From positions 1 through 64,000 of the forward strand of contig JACKEC010000025.1 in NCBI GenBank assembly GCA_020633195.1: a stretch of 64,000 bases of DNA, in the 5' to 3' direction. The translations under genes and the position numbers were made by a program. Each line of letters starts with the position of its first letter. The stretch's first letter is position 1. Under the pieces are notes generated by a model. That model worked only from the letters and a program-made list of their open reading frames with translations, was not told where the DNA came from and did not search any database. This document shows, piece after piece, positions 16,551 through 25,000 of this stretch. The stretch is from Sandaracinaceae bacterium. GTDB lineage: Bacteria; Myxococcota_A; Polyangia; Polyangiales; Sandaracinaceae.

Positions 16551-17632
16551 GTCGCGGCCTCGGGGAGCTCGAGAACCGCGTGGAGGCCGAGGAGGAAGGC
16601 CTGGAGCTTCGCGAGCACCACGTTGGCGTCCGGCGGTGTCAAGTCGTCGTGCGAAGTGCAGATTCGCGCCAGCACCACGCCGTCGAGCAGCGCGTGGGTC
16701 ACGAGCTCGATCGTGCCCTTGGGCAGCTGCTCGCGGACGCCGACGTGGACTCGATAGCGGCGGCCGTCGGTGAGCGTGATCGTGCCGGGCTTGCCGGTGC
16801 GCACGCGGCCGAGCGTGGGGGCGGGCGCGAGCTCCGCGGCGAGGCTCGCGCCGAGCAGCGCGTCCTCGTCGTCCGGCCTCTCGATCGTGCGGAGCGCGCC
16901 GTGGTCGACCCCGTGGGGCTTCCTCGTGAAGCGCGCGAGGTCCGGGCTCCCGTCCCCCTGGCTCGTCGCGAAGGCGGCGAAGTCGAGCCCCCCGAAGCTC
17001 GCCCGGACGCCGACGGGCGTGAAGCCCCGCAGGAACGCCTCGTTCGCGTCGATCTCGACCTCGGGGCCGGCCTCGAGGTCGGGCACCTTCACGTCCGACA
17101 CGAGCCCGTCGACCTCGAGGCCGGGGACGCCGTCCGCGCAGACCACGCGGGCGCCGTGGGGCACGTCCCGGAGCGCGAGGAGGATCCCCTCGCCCTCGTA
17201 GACGTGGACCCGATCGGGCGCCTGATCGATCGAGACCGAGTCCGGGTGGAGGATCAGCCCGGCGCCCTTCGGGGTGAGCACCGCCCTTTGCTTCGCGTAC
17301 TCCCAGCGCCCGAAGTACGGGTCGGTCGGCGGGCGCGCCGTCGGGATGCGCAGGAGCCGATCGATCACGGCGGGCTCCGCGCCGGCCCGCTCGACGTTCA
17401 CCACGAGCTTGCCGACCTCGTCGAGGGTGACGCGGAAGCGGGCGCCCTCGCCGCGGTACCAGAGCTCCTCGCGGGCGCCGGTGAGCGGGACGACGGCTCG
17501 ACCGTCGGCGTCCACGCGCCGCAGGTTCTGGGGGCTCAGCGAGAGCAGCGGCGGATCCCAAGCCCCGCCCGGGGTCCCCGCGATCCGGAGGAGGCGCAGC
17601 CGCGCCCGTCGGACCTCTGCCCGCTTCTGCAC
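16547..17632 (-). CDS. Hypothetical protein paired with the DUF2071 gene
   Basis: A 361-residue protein with no family recognised and no signal peptide or membrane span. It begins at GTG 17632 (VQKRAEVRRARL) with TACGAA exactly 6 nt upstream, fitting the local leaderless-promoter pattern. Two beta-rich halves are suggested by alternating short hydrophobic stretches (for example VHVYEGEGILLALRDVP and EVEIDANEAFLRGFTP); the C-terminal 60 residues look helical. Its stop overlaps the DUF2071 start by 4 nt, so the two are almost certainly co-translated. Confidence 0.6.
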   Translation of the reverse strand: MQKRAEVRRARLRLLRIAGTPGGAWDPPLLSLSPQNLRRVDADGRAVVPLTGAREELWYRGEGARFRVTLDEVGKLVVNVERAGAEPAVIDRLLRIPTARPPTDPYFGRWEYAKQRAVLTPKGAGLILHPDSVSIDQAPDRVHVYEGEGILLALRDVPHGARVVCADGVPGLEVDGLVSDVKVPDLEAGPEVEIDANEAFLRGFTPVGVRASFGGLDFAAFATSQGDGSPDLARFTRKPHGVDHGALRTIERPDDEDALLGASLAAELAPAPTLGRVRTGKPGTITLTDGRRYRVHVGVREQLPKGTIELVTHALLDGVVLARICTSHDDLTPPDANVVLAKLQAFLLGLHAVLELPEAAT

Positions 17633-17638
17633 GCCGAA

Positions 17639-17644
17639 TTCGTA
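17639..17644 (-). promoter_or_regulatory. Putative -10 element, leaderless start of the 361-residue gene
   Basis: TACGAA ends 6 nt before GTG 17632, so transcription would begin at or next to the start codon. The final A departs from TANNNT, which lowers confidence. Confidence 0.35.
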
Positions 17645-17725
17645 TCAGGAATTGCGGGGCTTACTCCGACTTACGGTGCCCCGAGGGGCATGGACGGGCG
17701 TCCCCATCTGAAGGACCCTGTGTCC

Positions 17726-18742
17726 GTGAGGCGGGTGCTGGTGGTGTCGTTCGGCGCCCTGCTCGCGGGGTGCCCCGCTGGCGGGACGCCTGCGCGTGAC
17801 GCCGCCGTCCTCGTCGACGCCGGCGACCGCGACGCGGGCTCGACGTCGGACGCGGGTCGCGACGCCGGCTCCGATGGGGGCTTCGACGCCGGGACGGACG
17901 CCGGCTACGACGCGGGGCCGTCGATGTGCGACCTCCCGACCGCCTGCGTCGCGGGCGCCGTCGAGGAGACCGACGACTGCGGCCGCTGCGGCGCGCGGAC
18001 GCGCTTCTGCAATTCGTCTTGCGTATGGACGGACTTCGAGTGCATCGAGCACGACGACCGCTGCGACTACTGGCTCCACCCCGACGGCGCGACGGGGTGG
18101 ACGGGCTATCGGCTCCGCGCGAGCGCGTTCGGCCCGTCGACCCCGATCCGCGCGGCCGTCCCGCTCGACGGCACCGAGGACGCGCTGGTCTTCACGAGCA
18201 CCACGTTCCACCGGCTGCGGCGCACCTGCGAGCCCGGCGTCACGGAGTGCTGGGTGGAGTCGGGTCCGCTCTCCGCCATGTTCCCCGAGGTCGGCGGCGA
18301 CCCGATCCTCTACGCCAACGACGTCCCCGCCGCGTATCGCGGGGACGGGTTCGAGGGCATCGACCTGATCGGCATGGCGAACGGCTACCGGTATCGGTAC
18401 GAGGTCGCCACGCGGATGATCACCCACACCTCGACGGACCCGACGCCGGTCCCCGGTCCGGGTGAGCCGGTCCGGGCGACGGTCCGCGCGGCCTTCACGG
18501 TCCTCGGCAACGCCGCCGGCTGGCTCACGGCGCCTTGCGGGACGCCGCCGGCCGTCCCGACCGACTACATCGCGAGCGTCGCCGCCACCGACGTCTACGT
18601 CTTCGCCCCAGACGCGGGCTGTCTGTCCTACTTCCACGCGCCGTACGCGACCTTCGGACCCTTCGGCGCCCCGGGCGCCCCGCCGCTGGCGCGGGTCGGC
18701 GCCGCCTTCCATCGCGGCGGCCTCTTCATCCTCGCCGAGTGA
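17726..18742 (+). CDS. DAG-linker lipoprotein of unknown function
   Basis: A 338-residue lipoprotein. GTG 17726 lies 10 nt after GAAGGA and gives a short signal (RRVLVVSFGALLAGC) with lipobox LAGC. The mature N-terminus is a linker dense in Asp-Ala-Gly triplets (about residues 25-60), followed by a Cys-rich patch (CDLPTACVAG to CIEHDDRCDY) and a roughly 220-residue globular domain without recognised family. Alternative starts are ATG 17690 and GTG 17720. It contains an exact GCAA-N6-TTGC at 18009-18022, out of frame with its Cys codons. It ends 4 nt from a convergent gene. Confidence 0.7.
   Translation: MRRVLVVSFGALLAGCPAGGTPARDAAVLVDAGDRDAGSTSDAGRDAGSDGGFDAGTDAGYDAGPSMCDLPTACVAGAVEETDDCGRCGARTRFCNSSCVWTDFECIEHDDRCDYWLHPDGATGWTGYRLRASAFGPSTPIRAAVPLDGTEDALVFTSTTFHRLRRTCEPGVTECWVESGPLSAMFPEVGGDPILYANDVPAAYRGDGFEGIDLIGMANGYRYRYEVATRMITHTSTDPTPVPGPGEPVRATVRAAFTVLGNAAGWLTAPCGTPPAVPTDYIASVAATDVYVFAPDAGCLSYFHAPYATFGPFGAPGAPPLARVGAAFHRGGLFILAE
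18009..18022. other. Palindromic motif GCAA-N6-TTGC (in lipoprotein gene)
   Basis: GCAA-TTCGTC-TTGC. Here the motif is out of frame: codons are TGC-AAT-TCG-TCT-TGC, so it is not explained by Gln/Leu codon choice. Confidence 0.7.
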
Positions 18743-18746
18743 GCCG

Positions 18747-19061
18747 TCAGCTCCGGACGGAGAGGTCGGCCTTCTTGTCGAAGTTGCCCCAGAAGCGGCT
18801 GTAGCTGAGCTTCGCGTGGACCTCGGGGACGTCGCGGTAGCCCCCGGTGTTGTCGAGGGGCAGCTCGATCTTCTGCTTTCGCGACAGGCCCGCGACGTCG
18901 ATCGCCGTCTCGAGCACGTGGCGTCCGGGGGGGAGCTCGACGCTCACGTCGAAGCCGGACTTGAAGCTCCCGTCGTAGATCGTCCGGTCGCCGACCCGCA
19001 CCGTCACGCGCGGATCGTTGAGGAAGAACCCGGGGGAATCGAAGTGCACGCGCAGCCGCAT
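18747..19061 (-). CDS. Small hypothetical protein downstream of AbiEii-like gene
   Basis: A 104-residue soluble beta-rich protein (MRLRVHFDSPGFFLNDPRVT), probably one immunoglobulin-like or carbohydrate-binding-like sandwich; the family is not recognised. It follows the AbiEii-like nucleotidyltransferase by 9 nt and could be co-transcribed with it. However, TAGCCT lies exactly 6 nt before its ATG, so it may also be made from its own leaderless transcript. It does not resemble AbiEi antitoxins, which are winged-helix proteins. Confidence 0.6.
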   Translation of the reverse strand: MRLRVHFDSPGFFLNDPRVTVRVGDRTIYDGSFKSGFDVSVELPPGRHVLETAIDVAGLSRKQKIELPLDNTGGYRDVPEVHAKLSYSRFWGNFDKKADLSVRS

Positions 19062-19067
19062 GCGGTA

Positions 19068-19073
19068 AGGCTA
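19068..19073 (-). promoter_or_regulatory. Putative -10 element, leaderless start of the 104-residue gene
   Basis: TAGCCT ends exactly 6 nt upstream of ATG 19061, in the 9-nt gap and the stop region of the upstream gene. The identical hexamer and spacing precede the Fpg-like gene at 42782. Confidence 0.45.
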
Positions 19074-19979
19074 ACGCGCGGATTGGAAGGCTGCGATGAC
19101 GTCGCGGCAGTCCCGCTGAAAGCTCGTCCAGCCGTAGTCCTCGCGGAAGAAGAACGCGTTGACGTCCGGGAAGCCGCGGACGATCTCGAACAGGTAGCTG
19201 GCCGGGTCCACCGACTCGAGCGCCGGCATCTCCGGGTGCGCGAGCACCTGCTCACAGAAGTCGATCGTGTCGTCGGCGACCTCGGTGAACGTGTAGCGCG
19301 TCTTCTGGATCCCGTTCTCCTGCGCGAGGCACGCGGTGAGCGCGTCCTGGACCTCGGCGAGGTCGGGCTCGTGGCGGCTGAGGTTGGCGACGTCGAAGAC
19401 GTGCTTGAGCCGGTGCGCGTCCTTGCCCTTGCCGAGCGGGATGCCGACCGTCGACGGGCTGATGCAAAGCATCTTGTCGGCGAGGAGCCCGCCGATGCTC
19501 GGCAGCTCCACGTCGAGGTCGCAGGTGTAGAGGGCGCCGCTCTGCACGCGCTTGCGCACGCCGCCGTAGGGCGCCGGCTCGAGGACCGCGTCGAGGAGGA
19601 CGCAGGTGTCCTTCTCGCCGTAGATCGAGTCGAAGAAGATCTTGAAGCTGAGGATCGGCAGCCACGGCTTGGTGCGGTGCGGGCGCACCTCGCAGCGCGT
19701 GAACACGTCGTGCTCGGCGACGAGCCCCTCGACGATCGAGGTCAGCGTCTCCTTGTCGACGGTGGTCACGATGTCCACGTCGATCGAGAACCGCGCCGGG
19801 CGCTCGAGCAGGATGAGCTGCGAGTTGCCCCCCTTGAACCGGTAGCTCAGCCCCGAGCGCGACAGCATCGCGACCAGCTCGAGGCAGTGCACGACCAGCT
19901 CGCACAAGTGCGGCGGCGCGACCCCGCGGTGCGCCTCGTAGTGCGACTCCGTGAAGAGCGCCGAATCCCCCACCCTCAT
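19071..19979 (-). CDS. AbiEii/MenT-type nucleotidyltransferase (orphan toxin-like)
   Basis: A 302-residue protein of the DUF1814/AbiEii fold. YRFKGGNSQLIL near residue 47 is the nucleotidyltransferase GG(S) motif, and RFSIDVDIVT supplies the two catalytic Asp residues. A later LLADKMLCI...HRLKHVFDVANL segment matches the conserved Lys/Arg-Asp block of this family. Such enzymes act as type IV or tRNA-modifying toxins, or as housekeeping nucleotidyltransferases. No AbiEi-like antitoxin gene adjoins it; upstream is orn (16-nt gap) and downstream a 104-residue unknown. An AGCAGG lies before ATG 19979. Toxicity is therefore not shown by context. Confidence 0.72.
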   Translation of the reverse strand: MRVGDSALFTESHYEAHRGVAPPHLCELVVHCLELVAMLSRSGLSYRFKGGNSQLILLERPARFSIDVDIVTTVDKETLTSIVEGLVAEHDVFTRCEVRPHRTKPWLPILSFKIFFDSIYGEKDTCVLLDAVLEPAPYGGVRKRVQSGALYTCDLDVELPSIGGLLADKMLCISPSTVGIPLGKGKDAHRLKHVFDVANLSRHEPDLAEVQDALTACLAQENGIQKTRYTFTEVADDTIDFCEQVLAHPEMPALESVDPASYLFEIVRGFPDVNAFFFREDYGWTSFQRDCRDVIAAFQSAR

Positions 19980-19995
19980 GAACGGACCTGCTTCC

Positions 19996-20538
19996 CTATC
20001 GAAAGATCGTCTTCTTGTAGAGCGCGAGCTCGAGGATCGACTCCTGGATGTCGGCGAGCGCGCGGTGGCCGCCGGCCTTCGTGAGCTTCTCGGCCTTCGG
20101 GTACCAGCGCTTGCCGAGCTCCTTGATCGTCGTGACGTCGATCAGCTCGCCGGTCAGGAACGCCGCGAGCTCGGGCATGTGCGCCTGGATGAAGCGCCAG
20201 TCGAGCCCGATGGAGTTGCCGCAGAGCGGCGAGACGCCCGCGCTCGTGTGCTGCCGCAGGAACTCGAGCGTCTGCGCCTCGGCCTCGCGGAGCGTCAGGC
20301 TCGACTCCCGCGACGCCTGCGTGAGCCCGCTCCCGCCGTGGTGCTCGATGCACCACGGGCTCATCGTCGCCAGCTCCGTGTCCGACAGGTGGATGACGAG
20401 ATCGGGGCCCTCCGCGATCACGTTCAGGTCCGAGTCGCTGACGATGCTCGCGATCTCCAGGATCGTGCACGTCTCGGGCTCGAGCCCCGTCATCTCGAGG
20501 TCGATCCAGACCAGGGGGCCGTTCGCGTCCGCAGCCAT
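19996..20538 (-). CDS. orn: Oligoribonuclease
   Basis: A 180-residue 3'-5' exoribonuclease that degrades 2-5-nt RNAs, including pGpG from cyclic di-GMP turnover. DEDDh catalytic residues are visible: D and E in WIDLEMTGLEPE, D in NSIGLDWRFIQ, and H and D in HRALADIQESI. ATG 20538 is preceded by TATCAT with a 9-nt gap, suggesting a nearly leaderless message. Length equals E. coli Orn (181). Confidence 0.96.
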   Translation of the reverse strand: MAADANGPLVWIDLEMTGLEPETCTILEIASIVSDSDLNVIAEGPDLVIHLSDTELATMSPWCIEHHGGSGLTQASRESSLTLREAEAQTLEFLRQHTSAGVSPLCGNSIGLDWRFIQAHMPELAAFLTGELIDVTTIKELGKRWYPKAEKLTKAGGHRALADIQESILELALYKKTIFR

Positions 20539-20547
20539 GAGCGGGCG

Positions 20548-20553
20548 ATGATA
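20548..20553 (-). promoter_or_regulatory. Putative -10 element for orn
   Basis: TATCAT lies 9 nt before ATG 20538, so any 5' leader would be only a few nucleotides. Confidence 0.45.
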
Positions 20554-20686
20554 GCGGATCGTTCGCGGGCGGCGCGACGTCAGTCCCAGTCGCGCTCCTG
20601 AATGGAGGACCACGGCACGACGGTCACCGCGTCCGTGACTCGGCCCGGTCACCGCCATGGATCACGGTGGCCTCGACCGGGCGGGT

Positions 20687-20765
20687 CTCGAGGCCTGTCG
20701 ATCAATCGCCTCCGGCGATTTCTCTCCGGCGAGGGGCAAGCCCCTCGCGCTCCCCACTGAGATCC
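20687..20765 (-). repeat. 79-bp intergenic palindromic repeat, copy A
   Basis: Read on the minus strand, this is nearly identical over 79 nt to 35250-35328 on the plus strand. It differs at two positions that I can see, near the CCTCGAG end. It contains two perfect stem-loops: GAGGGGC-TT-GCCCCTC and AATCGCC-GGA-GGCGATT. It lies upstream of a lipoprotein gene, as copy B lies upstream of the SUFU gene. It encodes no plausible protein. Likely a REP/MITE-like dispersed element. Confidence 0.8.
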
Positions 20766-20812
20766 GTCGATATTCCTCGGGTGGATGCCTAGCTCGCGCT
20801 TCCTCGGCTCGA

Positions 20813-20818
20813 TACGCT
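20813..20818 (+). promoter_or_regulatory. Putative -10 element, leaderless start of the 419-residue lipoprotein
   Basis: TACGCT ends exactly 6 nt before ATG 20825. The same hexamer at the same spacing precedes the SUFU gene at 35342. Confidence 0.5.
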
Positions 20819-20824
20819 CGATCC

Positions 20825-22084
20825 ATGCGGGCATCCTCGGGGCTCTTCGTCGCCGCGCTCCTGAGCTGCGGAGGAGATCCCGGCGTCGACGCGGGGCCTG
20901 CTCCGCGCAGTGACGCCGGGGTCGACGCGGGCTCCGACGCGGCGCTCGACGCGGGCTCGACTCCAGGGATGTGTGTGCGACCGGCCCCCGTGGGCACGAT
21001 CGGTGGGCTCTGCGGCGCTGGCGGTGCGTGTGGCGGGCCTGCGATGTGCCTCACCGGGTCCCCGCTGACGCTCGGTGATCTCGGGTACATGGTCGGCACG
21101 CCCGACCCAGCCCACCCTGGCGAGCTCCTGGCTGGCGGTCCCTCGCCGATCCCCGTGCTCGTGGCCCCCGATGGACTATGCACGACAAGTTGTCGCTCGG
21201 ATGAGGGCGACGTGGGCTGCGACCCCTGCGCGACGTGCCGCTCCGAGGTGGGCGGCTCGGAGCGGCTACAGCGGCTCGGGCTCACCGCGGGGTGGCTCGC
21301 GTCGGCGACCCCGCCGGACGCCGATGGTGTGTGTCGCGCGCGCTGTACCTTCGACGCCGACACGACGGGTGGGTGCCCCGACGGGTACACGTGCGACCGG
21401 TGGGCGAGCGCATGCGTCGAGCGCTGCGTCTCCGACGCGCAGTGCCGCGTCGAGCTCGGCGTGAGCTCGAGCGGGGGGACCGTGGCCTACGAGGTGGGCG
21501 ACGCGGTCTGCGACGCCGTCACCGGTCGCTGCCGTTGGACGCCACCGCTTGGAGCCGCCCACGGCACGGCGTGCGAACGAGATGAAGACTGCCCGCGCGA
21601 TGTCGGGACCTGCGTGGTCGGTCGCTGCGCGACGGCCTACTGCGAGCGCGACGCCTACGCGTGCCCCGCGAGCGCGCGCTGCCTCGAGCTGGAGGGCTCC
21701 CCCGGGATCTGCGCGACGACGTGCGCCACGATCGACGACTGCCCGGCGCGCCGCGTCTGCGTCGAGGTCGAGGACGGGGGCTCGAACGTGTGCTCGCCGG
21801 TCTGCGACGCCGCCCACCCATGCCGCTCGGACGAGCGCTGCTTCCCCGTGTTCGCCGACCCGAGCTTGGGCGCCTGCCTTCCGTTCTGCGACGCGAGCGG
21901 CGCGGGCACCGCGGGCGCGGTGGCCTGCGACACGGACGAGGTCTGCCGCCCCGTCGAGGGCCGGGACTTCGGTGCTTGCCAAGCCGCAGACGCGTATTGC
22001 TACGACGCGGTGGACTGTGGGCCGGGCCAGACGTGTGAGCGGCTGGTGGACACCGACGCGTATGGACGGTGCATGACGCCTTGA
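20825..22084 (+). CDS. Cys-rich DAG-linker lipoprotein
   Basis: A 419-residue lipoprotein: signal MRASSGLFVAALLSC (lipobox LLSC), then a 30-residue linker with repeated Asp-Ala-Gly. The rest has about 40 Cys residues in short motifs such as CERDEDCPRDVGTC and CPASARC, resembling the Dickkopf/EB-like Cys-rich modules common in myxobacterial surface lipoproteins. No enzyme domain is visible. It sits alone between the repeat at 20687 and the convergent AAA+ gene (9-nt gap). A disulfide-stabilised outer-membrane surface protein is the likely class; a binding function is inference. Confidence 0.72.
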   Translation: MRASSGLFVAALLSCGGDPGVDAGPAPRSDAGVDAGSDAALDAGSTPGMCVRPAPVGTIGGLCGAGGACGGPAMCLTGSPLTLGDLGYMVGTPDPAHPGELLAGGPSPIPVLVAPDGLCTTSCRSDEGDVGCDPCATCRSEVGGSERLQRLGLTAGWLASATPPDADGVCRARCTFDADTTGGCPDGYTCDRWASACVERCVSDAQCRVELGVSSSGGTVAYEVGDAVCDAVTGRCRWTPPLGAAHGTACERDEDCPRDVGTCVVGRCATAYCERDAYACPASARCLELEGSPGICATTCATIDDCPARRVCVEVEDGGSNVCSPVCDAAHPCRSDERCFPVFADPSLGACLPFCDASGAGTAGAVACDTDEVCRPVEGRDFGACQAADAYCYDAVDCGPGQTCERLVDTDAYGRCMTP

Positions 22085-22093
22085 CGCGCCCCC

Positions 22094-25000
22094 TCAGGTC
22101 AGCTCGTAGTCGGCCGCGGGGACGATCCTGTCGGCGGCGTCGCGGATGGCGCTCTCGATCTGATCGAGCTGCTTGCCGAGGTGCGACAGGGATCCCGTGA
22201 GGCGGACGACCGGGTCGTCGTCGCCGCCGCCCATCGACTTGAGGCGGCGGTACTCCTTCTTGATCTCGTCCCAGCGCGCGGCCTGCTCCGCAGTGAGGCG
22301 GCCGCGCATCTCGGCGAGCTTGAGGAGGTTCTGCTCGGCGCCCGTCGTCAGGGTCTGGCTCTCGCCCTGGTAGTGGTCGTCGACGAGGCGGTCGAGCTCG
22401 TCGTCGTTCATCGCGGCGACGACCTTCTCGGCGAGCTTGTTCATGTTCCTGTAGCTGCCCTGCAGCTTGAAGGGCGGCTCGGTCCGGTAGGCGTCCTCCA
22501 TCGACGCGGAGCGGATGTACTCGGCGTTGACCATCGACAAGACACGTTGCACCCGCAGGAGCTTCGTGAGGACGCTCGTGATCTCCTGCGCCTCGACCCC
22601 GGAGTAGGAGTGGTCGAGCTCCGCCGAGGGCACCTCCTCGCCCTGCGCCATGCGCAGGAAGCGGTGCACGTCGGCGAGCGAGCGCGTCGCGACGGGCGCG
22701 AGCACGGGGTTGCTGGTCAGCGCGTTCTCGATGTAGCTCAGCTCGAACTGCGAGCCCTTGCCCTCGAGGATGTCGCCGAGGTTGTAGGTGTCGGCGCGGT
22801 TCGCGAGCATGTCCGGGATCTGGAACTTCTCGCCGCTCTCCGTGTAGGGGTTGCCGGCCATCACGACGCAGAAGCGCTTGCCGCGCAGGTCGTAGGTGCG
22901 CGTCTTGCCGTTCCACACGCCCTCGATGCGGCGCTGCGCGTCGCAGAGGCTGATGAACTTCTGGAGCAGCTCCGGGCTCGTGTGCTGGATGTCGTCGAGG
23001 TAGAGCATCACGTTGTTGCCCATCTCGAGGCCGAGGTTGATCTTGTCGACCTCCTGGCGCGCGGTCGCGTTCGGCGCCTCGACCGGATCGATCGAGGTCA
23101 CCGCGTGCCCGAGGCTCGGGCCGTTGACCTTCATGAAGACGAGCCCGAGCTGGCTCGCGACGTACTCCATCAAGGTCGTCTTGCCGTAGCCGGGCGGGCT
23201 GATGAGGAGCAGCAGGCCCATCCGGTCGGTCCGCGCGTCGGCGCCGGCCGCGCCGATCTGCTTGGCGAGGTTGTCGCCGATGAGCGGCAGGTACACCTCG
23301 TCGATCAGGCGGTTGCGCACGAACGAGCTCAAGACCCGCGGGACCAGCTCGCCGATCCGCAGGCGCTCGCGCTCGGCCTCGACGCGGCGATGCCGGAGCG
23401 CGCGGTAGGCCTTGTAGCGAGGCACCCGCTCGCCCGCGAAGCGCCCGAGTCGCTCGAGGAACGTGTCGAGGCGCAGCGCGAGCTTGCCGCCCTCGACGCG
23501 CGCGTGCTGACCGATGAGGCCCGACACGGTGACGCTCGAGAGCGCCGCGCTCGTCTGCCGGTCGAGCGCTCCGTCGGTCGCGAGGAGCGTCGCCGCCTCC
23601 GGGATCGACGGCACGAGCGCCTCGCGCCGCGCCGCGTCGGGCCCGCCGAGCGAGTCGCCCCCGCGCGCGAGGAACGCCGCGAGCCACGCCTCCGCGAGCG
23701 CGACCCGATCGCGCGGCGTCGTCTCCGCGCGCAGCTCCTCCTCGAGCGCCGAGCGCGCGTTCCGCTTCTCGAGCTCGCGCAGGAGCGCGTCCTTGAGCTC
23801 GACCGCCTCGGCGCTCGTCGTGAAGCGCAGCTCGGGCTGCATGAGCTCGTCGGCGAGGTAGCGCGCCGTCAGGTCCGCGCTCGTCGGCTCGAACGGCGTG
23901 ATCGCCGCCTCGAGCTGCTTCGTGAACGCGGCGATCGCGTCGGTGCGCCCGAACGTGCGCGCGAGCCGTCCGAGGCTCGCGCCGGTGCGGCGCATGCGCT
24001 CGCGGAACGCGGGCTCGGTGCCGACCGCCCAGAACGCGCACGCGGTCGCGCGCGGGGAGGGCGGGTAGCGCAGCAGGCCGGCGGTCGCCTCCATCGCGAG
24101 GAGCTTCTCGAGGATCGCCACCGCGTCCGCGTCGTGGACGCCGCGGTCGTAGCCTTCGTCGTAGCGGCTCTGCGCCTCCTCGCGGACGACGTCGAGGAGC
24201 TTTCCGTCGCGCATCGCCGCGTGCAGGGCCTCGATCGAGCGACCTTCGCCGCGCTCGGCGCGGAAGAGCACGCACGCCGCGAGGTACTCGGCGCGGTAGA
24301 CGTCCTTCGCCTCGCTGATCAGCGGCTGATCCCAGAGGTCGCGCGTCGCGTCGAACTCGGCGTCCTCGATCGCCTGATGGAAGTCGGTCCCCGTGAGGTG
24401 GTAGGCCATCCCGTCCCCGCGCGGGACGATCGTCAGCTCGAGCGGCTGCGTGTTGACGCCGAAGCGCTGCCGGCCGAGGCGGATGATGCTCTCGCCGTCC
24501 TCGAACAGGTCGAGCTTGTCCCGCAAGAGACGTTGCGCGTCCTGGCGCGCCGTCTTGAGCTTGCCTGAGATCTCCTCGGCGTGGACGTTGTCGCCGAGCT
24601 CGGTCAGCCGCTCCACGAGGTCGCGGAGCTTGAGGACCATCGCGTCGGAGGCGAACCACGCGTTGAGCGCGTCGGCGTCGTCGAAGGTGCGGGCGCGGCG
24701 CGCGACGCCCTCGAGGATGCGCGTGGCCGCGTTGACGAGCCCGGCCGCGCGGCGCTGCCGCTCGTCGAGGAGCTGCTGCTTCTTGCCGCTGAAGGCCTCG
24801 TAGACCTCCTCGCGCTTCTCCGTGAGGTCGCCGACGAACTCGTCGAGCTCGCCGAACCGCGCCTCGAGCTCCTCGAGCTGCACCATCAGGCGCGAGAGCT
24901 GCGCGTCGCACGCCTCGGGCGTGCTCGCCTGGCCGAGCGCCGACATCACCGACTGCGAGAACAGCGCGAACTGCGCGGCGAACTCGGCGCGGCCCTCCTG

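Noticed and set aside
18747..19061. 104-residue protein as the AbiEi antitoxin
   Set aside because: It lacks a winged-helix pattern and lies downstream, whereas AbiEi genes normally precede abiEii.
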